Of a stretch of 64,000 bases of DNA, positions 1 to 7,013 are shown piece by piece; position 1 is the first letter of the stretch; every line of letters begins with the position of its first letter. The notes under the pieces were generated by a model. It ran no database searches. It was not told the origin of the DNA and was given only the letters and a program-made list of their open reading frames with translations. The DNA is from Paenibacillus sp. RC334 (GTDB taxonomy: Bacteria; Bacillota; Bacilli; Paenibacillales; Paenibacillaceae): contig NZ_CP125370.1 of NCBI RefSeq assembly GCF_030034735.1, positions 5,379,001-5,443,000 on the forward strand, given 5' to 3'. A program made the translations under genes and the position numbers.

Positions 1-1030
1 GAATATAAATTAGGGACTGCCGTCCAAATTCAAAATGCTCGCTCAGGCTCGATGTTCCTATCTGGGACCACAGTAAAACAAGGATACCGCAGGGAAGCAG
101 CGTTTTTCGGTAGGGTAAACCAAATATATCGGATATCCCCACCGCGGATGCATAGAAGAACAAAGCCACTTTAAAAAAGTCCCCGATCAGTACAGACATC
201 AGTATAATGACATCGGGACGCTGGACGTATTCCGAAAGCTGGACATTCGCAAACGTGCTTAATAATGGAAAGATAGAACGCTCCGTTATATCCGTACCCA
301 GCACGGTTACATTTAATATGGCGACTTCAACTAAAACGATACCCGCAGCTATAATGCCCACATAACCTGCTCTGGTCATCTGTGAAGGCTTATGTACACA
401 AGGGATAAACATCATGAAACAGATCATTTCACCGTAAGGAAAAGGCAAACGTTCTCTAATTACTGAGCTGAGTACAGGCTTAAAGCCCTGACTCATTACA
501 GGCCTCAGCTCTTCCAGATGAATGCTGCCCGATAAGATTAATAGTGTAGTTCCCCAGAAAATGACGAGTAACACCACCGAAAGAAAGATCTGTCCAGTGC
601 GGGCCAACACTTCAAATCCGAGCCAGAGAACATAAATCACACATATTACCATCAGAAAGGCAACGACCATACTTGGTGTTTTTTCCAGTATGGAGACACG
701 GACCAGCTCAGTCTCATCGCGTAGATTTCTACTGGTTAAATACAGAAAAAACAGAATGTACAGTATCCCCACTGCTGTTCCACTCGTATTCCCGAGCAAT
801 TTACGGGCATAGGTGGTCAACGTTTGGCCGGGAAACATTTCTGCTGTGTAGGTATACATTCGGAACAATACGATCCCGACACCCATAGCGATGAGCTGGG
901 CAATCCATGTATCCCGTTCATATTCATTATCCAAATTGATAATGACCGCATTTCCCAGCAGAAAATGGAACATAAGAATGAGCATTTGCCCGGTACTGAC
1001 CAGCCTTACGTGTCCAAGACCATGATTCAC
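1..1030 (-). CDS. GerB-type spore germination permease, second copy in the operon (3' end outside window)
   Basis: An open minus-strand frame runs from a GTG at 1030-1028 off the left edge, about 343 residues. The GTG overlaps the TGA of the preceding GerB gene (GTGA), so translation is probably coupled. The protein is a chain of hydrophobic segments and carries GerAB/APC-like landmarks also present in the upstream gene: an FFLYLTSRNLRDETE stretch, a PFPYGEMICF stretch and an FFKVALFF segment. GerB subunits are inner spore membrane transporter-like proteins that recognise the small-molecule germinant. Downstream of A, C and B subunits, this is a second B subunit, which could widen or modify germinant specificity. 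Its C-terminus cannot be seen here. Confidence 0.85.
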   Translation of the reverse strand, partial: MNHGLGHVRLVSTGQMLILMFHFLLGNAVIINLDNEYERDTWIAQLIAMGVGIVLFRMYTYTAEMFPGQTLTTYARKLLGNTSGTAVGILYILFFLYLTSRNLRDETELVRVSILEKTPSMVVAFLMVICVIYVLWLGFEVLARTGQIFLSVVLLVIFWGTTLLILSGSIHLEELRPVMSQGFKPVLSSVIRERLPFPYGEMICFMMFIPCVHKPSQMTRAGYVGIIAAGIVLVEVAILNVTVLGTDITERSIFPLLSTFANVQLSEYVQRPDVIILMSVLIGDFFKVALFFYASAVGISDIFGLPYRKTLLPCGILVLLWSQIGTSSLSEHFEFGRQSLIYI

Positions 1031-2137
1031 GAAGCATTCTCCTTCCTTGTTGTGTTTTCGGTCTTCTTAAACCAGGACACCATTAGCAACAGGAGCGGGA
1101 AAAATACAGAAAATATAGGGAATATGTATTTCAACACGAAATCGCCTATTTTAATATGCTCCTGATAGCTTTGAGCCATCAGTACCGAAGATATGAGCAT
1201 AATTATTCCGAATGGCAGCAGCAACTTGCGGCTAGAAGTGTTAAATACGTCTTCTGCTGCCTTTATCGCCGCATAATAGAAAATAAAGATCTTAAAAAAA
1301 TCAAAGATAATAACGGTCATGACCCCAATAACATCCACCCTGTCGATGAAATCCGATATTTCCACCTTGCTGATCGTGGATAGTATCGGGTACGTGGCCC
1401 GCTGGAACACGTCCTCTCCGAGTGAAAGTACGTTTACCAGCGCAACTATGGTCAGGATGATGCCCCCCAGCAGCACAGCGGAAACACCAACGCCGTTGGC
1501 ACGATAGTCTTTCTTTAATGTGGGAAGAATCATCGTAAAGGTAACCATCTCACCAAACGGCAGCATCAAGGCCTGTGAATAAATCACCCGCCATATCGGC
1601 TGCCAGCCATGCTGGGCAATAGGCAGCAGATTCCCCCAGTCCACAATGCCGGACAACATGAGCATTACATTCGTTGCGAGCCCCAGTACCAGCATAAAGA
1701 CCAGCAGCCAAATCGCTGTTCGCCCCGCCACTTCAAGCCCTAAATGCATCACGTACATCACAAGCGCGATCATCAGAGCACTGATGATGATTAACGGTGT
1801 ATGCGGGAGTGTCCGATCGGCAATCAGTGTCCCCGTATCTCGAAGATCACGTGCCCCACCGTACATAAAAAAAACAATATACAAAAAAGCAATCACGCCT
1901 CCTGCCTTTCTGCCCATGATAACTTTGCTGTATTGCGTCATAAGCAAATTGGGGTAGCGTCTGTGAAGGCTGCCGTAGCACAGAAAAAGCAGGGCCCCAA
2001 GCCCTGTAGCGATGAGGATAGCCAGCCATGCATCCTTGCCCGCATCCCTTCCAGGAATGGACATCATAGACGTTCCCAATTCAAATAGAATCATGAGGGA
2101 AATTATCTCTATCGCATCTATTTGTATTTTTTTTCAT
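1027..2137 (-). CDS. gerKB: GerB-type spore germination permease with a frame disruption at the start codon
   Basis: The continuous frame from 2094 to 1027 encodes about 355 residues of a 10-helix GerAB-family permease (LPFGEMVTFTM and FFKIFIFYYA motifs). GerB proteins are germinant-binding subunits of GerA-type receptors in the inner spore membrane. An ideal start lies upstream: an AGGAGG at about 2145-2150 and an ATG at 2137-2135. That ATG is followed by eight A residues and then runs out of frame, stopping after 18 codons. With seven A residues it would give MKKIQIDAIEII and then continue into the permease, matching the usual GerB N-terminus. The in-frame ATG at 2094 would lose half of helix 1 and has no good ribosome site. 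Sequencing error, mutation or slippage on the A-tract are all possible. Confidence 0.8.
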
Positions 2138-2162
2138 CGCCTTGCCTCCTCCCCCTGTTCGA

Positions 2163-3353
2163 CTATTCGGACTCACCCCTTGAATACGGGTTGGTCCGTG
2201 CCTGCGTATGCTTCAGTACCGAAGTGACCTGAACACGAACGGTGCTTTCTGCAAAATAACGGCTCCATCGGGAAGAAAGCCTTTTCCATTGCGCAGGATG
2301 GCTTCTCTCCAGCTCAAGGCCGAAGCCGAGTACATCGCTACGGGTACGCTGAACCTCTCTAACCGTTGATGAAATCACTTTTTTTGTTTCCTCTGCCCAT
2401 TGCCTCTGCAAGCTTTTCATCACCTCTGGACTTTTCAAGTCAATCGGACACTCAGCTTCCTGTATCGCCCCGACTTGCTTTAAGTCAATTACAAAAACAG
2501 GCTCTCCTTGCTCCATCAGGCTGCGTACATTTGCCTTAGAGAACAAGGTTTCGATCCCGATGACTTCGCCTTTCTTGCCGCAGCTCAATGTGGTTTCAGC
2601 ACTTTTCACCTTGTTGTTCACGATAGACAGTCCAATCGCCTGGTCATCTTCCAACCAGTGTACGAGACGATCCTTTCGGAACACTCCCATCCCGGTAATA
2701 CGCACGATCGCTTCCGGTAAAATATTGTCCACATTGTTCTTACGGGGGGCCTGCTCCATCCTACCATCCACTTTTACGCCCGTAAGAAGAGGACCGCCGC
2801 CCTTATTGGACATGCTGCGAATGACATCGTCGAGACTCACGGCGTAATCCCCTGCATACAAACGCTGAGATGTTTCCAGCTTTCCTGAAATATCATTAGC
2901 AGGAATACGGCCGATCGCGGTCATGGTTGCCAGTACATCCTTCCCAGTCTCACCGCGCGCTACCAGCATTTTCATCGTGAGCCGGGTCTCCGTATACCTT
3001 TCCAGAAAATCCAGCGTATCTCCGATTCCACGCCGTGCCAGATTTTCCCCAATGACGACCAATCTTGCATGGGCCAGAGAAATTTCGCGTGGAACCTTCT
3101 GTGAAGCTTTGCGGATGGCTTGAAAAAGACTGTTCCCCTTTTCCTGAAACAACACGATAGGGGTATCTCCTCTCGCTTTGGCCCCGGCGATTTCATCTGC
3201 CACGATAACCTGCAGGGAAACCTCATAATCCGTTTCTCCAGCCACATCAATGCCTATTGCCGCTACGACTGCTCTCTGATTTAGCTCTACTGAATCCCAA
3301 CAACCAGACAGGAGGGGCATCAATAGTAGCCCCACCAGGCTCAGAGCCCACAT
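2163..3353 (-). CDS. gerKC: Ger(x)C family germination lipoprotein
   Basis: About 396 residues. After the start come a hydrophobic stretch and a lipobox, LLSG-C-W, followed by DSVELNQRAVVAAIGID, which is characteristic of GerAC/GerKC proteins. These are lipid-anchored C subunits on the outer face of the inner spore membrane, needed for receptor assembly. The gene follows the A subunit by 29 nt and precedes the B subunit by 25 nt, so the order is A-C-B-B. The start is uncertain: the open frame extends back to 3464 inside the A gene, and the ATG at 3353 leaves few positive charges before the hydrophobic core. I prefer 3353 because the signal sequence must be near the N-terminus. Confidence 0.88.
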   Translation of the reverse strand: MWALSLVGLLLMPLLSGCWDSVELNQRAVVAAIGIDVAGETDYEVSLQVIVADEIAGAKARGDTPIVLFQEKGNSLFQAIRKASQKVPREISLAHARLVVIGENLARRGIGDTLDFLERYTETRLTMKMLVARGETGKDVLATMTAIGRIPANDISGKLETSQRLYAGDYAVSLDDVIRSMSNKGGGPLLTGVKVDGRMEQAPRKNNVDNILPEAIVRITGMGVFRKDRLVHWLEDDQAIGLSIVNNKVKSAETTLSCGKKGEVIGIETLFSKANVRSLMEQGEPVFVIDLKQVGAIQEAECPIDLKSPEVMKSLQRQWAEETKKVISSTVREVQRTRSDVLGFGLELERSHPAQWKRLSSRWSRYFAESTVRVQVTSVLKHTQARTNPYSRGESE

Positions 3354-3381
3354 TCTCCCCTTGAAGGTTACCGTGCTTCGT

Positions 3382-5016
3382 TCATTCCCCTTCCCCTGAT
3401 ACACCCTCGGCTCCCCCCTCCTGCATCGGTGTCGTTTTATCGGAAGAGGAAATTCCGCTTCCATCCTTCATTCGTGTCTGGTTAGTAGATGTAATGCTTT
3501 TAGGACGTGTCCGCATCATCCAGAATGGGAGACGCAATACAGCATCCTTTTGACTCTCCAGTACAAAGGGGCTGAAAGGGGCCATGTAGGGCACCCCAAA
3601 AGAACGTAGGCTGTTCATATGGGCAATCAGCGCAATCAGCCCCAATGTAATGCCATACAGCCCCATAAACGCTGATAGTATCATAAAAACAAATCGGAAC
3701 AGTCTCCCGGCCACCGACATGTTATAGGCTGGAATGGCGAAGCTGGCAATCCCCGTCAGGGCTACCACAATCGTGAGCAGCGGGGTGACGATCCCGGCCT
3801 CCACAGCCGCTTGTCCCAAGACAAGCGCACCAATAACGGATACCGTTTGTCCACCCACACGTGGCATTCGAATACCCGCTTCACGCAAGATCTCAAAAGT
3901 AACCTCCAAAATAAGCGCCTCCAGAAATGCCGGAAAAGGAACGGATTCCCGCTGAGCCAGTATGCTGATCAGCAGCGGGGTCGGTATCATTTCATAATGA
4001 TACGTCGTTAAGGCAATGTAGAGAGAAGGCCCCAAGATTAGAATGATAAAGCTGATATATCGAATGAGTCGGACGACAGTCGCCATATCGTAACGTTCCT
4101 CATAATCCGAAGCACTCTGAAAGAATTGGGCAAATACGGTAGGCATCACTAGTACAAACGGATTTCCATCTATGATGAGCGCCACTCGGCCCTCCATAAT
4201 ATTGCTACTGATCGTATCGGGTCTTTCCGTGTTATAGATCGTTGGGAATGGTGTGAAATTATGGTCCTGTATCATCTCCTCTACCATACCGGATTCGAAT
4301 ACGGCGTCGATATTGATGTTTTTTACCCGTTGACGAACTTCATCTACAACACTTTGATCTGCAATATTCTTCATATACAGCATGGCTACATTCGTGAGGG
4401 ACGTGCTTCCTACTTTGAACATCTCCATCGTAAGATCGGAGCTTTTAATCCGCCGTCGGACAAGAGAAATATTCGTGAACAGGGATTCCACAAATCCCTC
4501 TTTCGGTCCCCTGACGACAGACTGTGTGGTGGGCTCGTTGACCGCACGCTTCTCTCCTCCACGTGTGCCACACGCAATGGCCTTTGTACACCCTTCCAGT
4601 AAAATGATCGTATCTCCCATCAAGAGCTGTTCCATCATGGAGTTCCAATCATCGCATTCCTTCACTTCACCAAGTTCAAGTGCATGGCCCTGTATCCGAC
4701 TGTAAAGCCCTTCTGCACTTTCTACCTCAGCAGCCACCTCGGCGGATGGTCGGCTAAGCAATGATTTCATGACGAGTTCATTCACTGTGTCCGTCTTGAC
4801 CATACTATCCAGAAATACAATGGCAGCAGGAACGTCAGCTTTCAGCCCCAGACTAAAGCGGCGAATCAGGAAGTCCGGGCTGCCTGACGTCAATTCCTTG
4901 ATTTGCTCCAGGTTGGTTTCCAATTGAGCCTCGATCTTAAGAAAATGCGAAGAGCTTCCATTATTCCTGTCCGCCCCCGACTTTTTATTATATTTGCGAT
5001 AGGGATAGCGAATCAT
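3382..5016 (-). CDS. gerKA: GerA-family spore germination protein, A subunit
   Basis: About 544 residues. A soluble N-terminal domain of roughly 280 residues contains LIRRFSLGLKADVPAAIVF and GDTIILLEG, and is followed by the membrane part with VALIIDGNPFVLVMPTVF, PFPAFLEALILE and MPRVGGQTVSVIGALVLGQA, all typical of GerA-family A subunits. The A subunit forms the core of the germinant receptor in the inner spore membrane and is linked to ion release. ATG at 5016 follows GGAG/GAGG purine runs; an upstream TTG at 5022 is less likely. It is the first gene of the operon, about 70 nt from a sigma-G-like promoter. Confidence 0.93.
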   Translation of the reverse strand: MIRYPYRKYNKKSGADRNNGSSSHFLKIEAQLETNLEQIKELTSGSPDFLIRRFSLGLKADVPAAIVFLDSMVKTDTVNELVMKSLLSRPSAEVAAEVESAEGLYSRIQGHALELGEVKECDDWNSMMEQLLMGDTIILLEGCTKAIACGTRGGEKRAVNEPTTQSVVRGPKEGFVESLFTNISLVRRRIKSSDLTMEMFKVGSTSLTNVAMLYMKNIADQSVVDEVRQRVKNINIDAVFESGMVEEMIQDHNFTPFPTIYNTERPDTISSNIMEGRVALIIDGNPFVLVMPTVFAQFFQSASDYEERYDMATVVRLIRYISFIILILGPSLYIALTTYHYEMIPTPLLISILAQRESVPFPAFLEALILEVTFEILREAGIRMPRVGGQTVSVIGALVLGQAAVEAGIVTPLLTIVVALTGIASFAIPAYNMSVAGRLFRFVFMILSAFMGLYGITLGLIALIAHMNSLRSFGVPYMAPFSPFVLESQKDAVLRLPFWMMRTRPKSITSTNQTRMKDGSGISSSDKTTPMQEGGAEGVSGEGE

Positions 5017-5083
5017 GAGCAAACCTCATCTCCAAAGTGGCAGTAATGGACCCCACATCTTTTTCCTAATTCTTGTATATTTG

Positions 5084-5113
5084 GAGTATGCTCAATCTAT
5101 TCCCAGTTATGCA
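5084..5113 (-). promoter_or_regulatory. Forespore sigma-G-like promoter of the ger operon
   Basis: On the minus strand TGCATA (5113-5108) is followed after exactly 17 nt by CATACTC (5090-5084). The sigma-G consensus is TGMATA, 17-18 nt, CATACTA. The position, about 70 nt before the A-subunit ATG, and the forespore expression known for ger operons agree with this reading. Confidence 0.6.
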
Positions 5114-5241
5114 CTAAGTGTAAGGACGAAACGTTATAAGTCACATCCGCGTAATAAATTTCAATAAATTCTTCATTTCCAAGCCTAATGTCAGTTTTTT
5201 TGATAAAATGAAGAAATATGCCTCTCGGGAGGGTTAACATC

Positions 5242-6333
5242 TTGTTCAGTACGTTTTTTGTAAATACCTGTATCCTTGTCACCTTTTTGTACATAACCGG
5301 GCTCATATCTCAAAGATATAAAATCCGCCTACATACCTTAAAGCGTAAGGCACATTGGATCGGAGGCGCTCTTTTTGGATGCTATGGCATTATCTTGATG
5401 TACTATTCGTTCCCAGTGGGCTTTAATACAATTGCCGATCTTCGTCATCTGGCCATCGTAGCTACGGCGGCTTACATTGGCGGACCGGCAACACTCATGA
5501 CTACCCTATTTATATGCTTAGGCAGATTAATGCTGTTTGGTATCACCACTCAAGCCATTGTGGGGGCTTTTTTTATGATGCTCGTGGGCCTGGGTTGCGC
5601 TTTGCTGTCACATCTGTCCTGGTCACGTTTAACGAAGATGATGATGATGAACGTTTTCGCTTTGGGAATTATTTTCTGCTCTCTCACAATTAATTTGAAT
5701 GATATTAATGATGTTCTGGACGTTTATCCGCTCCATTTTGTTATTTCTATGGCAGGCGGATTTCTTCTGTATCTCATTGCTGAGTCCATCAATACCTCCA
5801 ATGAGCTATTACTTCGTCTGGAGCATACCTCCTATACAGATCATCTCACCAATTTAAGCAACAGAAGACAGCTCGAATTTTCATTGGAAGAGCAGCTTCC
5901 TCAAGCTCGTCAACGTCACGAGCACTTATCTGTACTGGTGTTGGATATTGATCATTTTAAAGAAGTGAACGATACCTACGGTCATGCGGCCGGGGATGCA
6001 GTGCTGCGTCAGCTAGGTCAGATTTTGAGGGAAAAATGTCGCTCCTTTGATGTGGTAACCCGCAGCGGCGGGGAGGAATTCACCGTACTTCTGCCGAATT
6101 GTGCTTTCCGGCAAGCGTTACGCATAGCGAATCAGATCCTTGGCGGGGTAGATCAGTACGAGTTCGTTTTGTCAGACGGGCTTGTACTCAAAGTCACGGT
6201 GTCTATCGGCGTAACGACCTTTCCCGATACCGGGGAGGATATGTCAGGGGCGGCTCTGCTGGAACAGGCGGATAGAGCGCTATACGAAGCTAAAAATGCA
6301 GGGCGTAATCGGGTCTGCTCCTATCAGGTATAA
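5242..6333 (+). CDS. Membrane diguanylate cyclase (LytS-like 5TM sensor plus GGDEF)
   Basis: About 363 residues. Six or so N-terminal hydrophobic segments (residues about 1-185) with LRHLAIVATAAYIGGP resemble the 5TM-5TMR_LYT sensor domain. A GGDEF domain follows (LVLDIDHFKEVNDTYGH, SGGEEF active-site loop, YEAKNAGRNRV). The intact GGEEF signature predicts synthesis of cyclic di-GMP from two GTP at the membrane. TTG at 5242 is the likely start because GGGAGGG lies 8 nt upstream at 5227-5233; the ATG at 5218 has only a weak site. Divergent from the ger operon. A paralogue of the same architecture is at 51716-52792. Confidence 0.88.
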   Translation: MFSTFFVNTCILVTFLYITGLISQRYKIRLHTLKRKAHWIGGALFGCYGIILMYYSFPVGFNTIADLRHLAIVATAAYIGGPATLMTTLFICLGRLMLFGITTQAIVGAFFMMLVGLGCALLSHLSWSRLTKMMMMNVFALGIIFCSLTINLNDINDVLDVYPLHFVISMAGGFLLYLIAESINTSNELLLRLEHTSYTDHLTNLSNRRQLEFSLEEQLPQARQRHEHLSVLVLDIDHFKEVNDTYGHAAGDAVLRQLGQILREKCRSFDVVTRSGGEEFTVLLPNCAFRQALRIANQILGGVDQYEFVLSDGLVLKVTVSIGVTTFPDTGEDMSGAALLEQADRALYEAKNAGRNRVCSYQV

Positions 6334-6384
6334 AGCGGGCATTCTTTTCATTTACGATTTCGCATCATATGAGCACCCTACAGA

Positions 6385-6428
6385 AATAGCCGATACAACC
6401 CTCTCTCGGAAGAGTCGTATCGGCTATT
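6385..6428. terminator. Bidirectional intrinsic terminator
   Basis: AATAGCCGATAC (6385-6396) pairs with GTATCGGCTATT (6417-6428), a perfect 12 bp stem with a CTCT/AGAG inner pairing. It lies between the convergent GGDEF and Rrf2 genes. Confidence 0.75.
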
Positions 6429-6449
6429 ATCCGTTTTGAAAAAAATGTG

Positions 6450-6959
6450 TTAATCCCCTTTGGAAGAAGCCTTGGCATCCTCGCCTTCACTATGGCTACT
6501 GCCGCCCACCACCAGCGTTGTACGCTTGGCGAGTGAGGCCAGCGTATGAGACTCCCATACCTCCAGCATACGTCGTTCGCTCTCGACTACGATTTCCGAT
6601 ACGGCGGTTGCAAGCTCCTCACAAAAAGGATTCGTCTCTGGCTCATGCATCATACCTGGAAAAATCGGATCACATATTTCAATGGCGTGGTATATATCGG
6701 CAAGTGTAATATGGTCTGCCGAACGGGTAAGCACATAGCCTCCCTCACGGCCTTCACGTGCTTCTATTAATTCTGCCTGTACAAGTCGCGTCAGCACCCT
6801 GCGCACCAAGGTGACCTCACAGTCAATAGAGCGGGCAATAGACCCGCTGGCACAGAGCTCTCCATGCTTTTCCAAATAGACAAGAGCCTTTACCGCCACC
6901 CCAAGCCATCTGGGCGTTGCGGTGCGTAGTCTTTTTTCACTATTCAAATGAAATGACAC
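6450..6959 (-). CDS. Rrf2-family transcriptional regulator
   Basis: 169 residues from the GTG at 6959; a TTG at 6947 is also possible. The winged-helix core matches Rrf2: VAVKALVYLEKHGELCASGSIARS, then VRRVLTRLVQAELIEAREGREGGYVL. Four cysteines (about residues 42, 53, 101 and 114 from the GTG) could allow redox or iron-sulfur sensing, but they do not form the classic IscR spacing, so the signal is unknown. The C-terminal tail is acidic and serine-rich. Targets cannot be read from the sequence; the upstream neighbour on the same strand is the GH3 glycosidase gene, 55 nt away. Confidence 0.85.
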   Translation of the reverse strand: MSFHLNSEKRLRTATPRWLGVAVKALVYLEKHGELCASGSIARSIDCEVTLVRRVLTRLVQAELIEAREGREGGYVLTRSADHITLADIYHAIEICDPIFPGMMHEPETNPFCEELATAVSEIVVESERRMLEVWESHTLASLAKRTTLVVGGSSHSEGEDAKASSKGD

Positions 6960-7013
6960 CCCTAAGCTGTAGAAACTTCGTTGAATGCATTGTACGTGAA
7001 GTCAGAAGTAAGT

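Noticed and set aside
5097..5306. Minus-strand open frame of 69 codons across the ger/GGDEF divergent region
   Set aside because: No ribosome site, no family, and it overlaps the sigma-G-like promoter and the start of the GGDEF gene.
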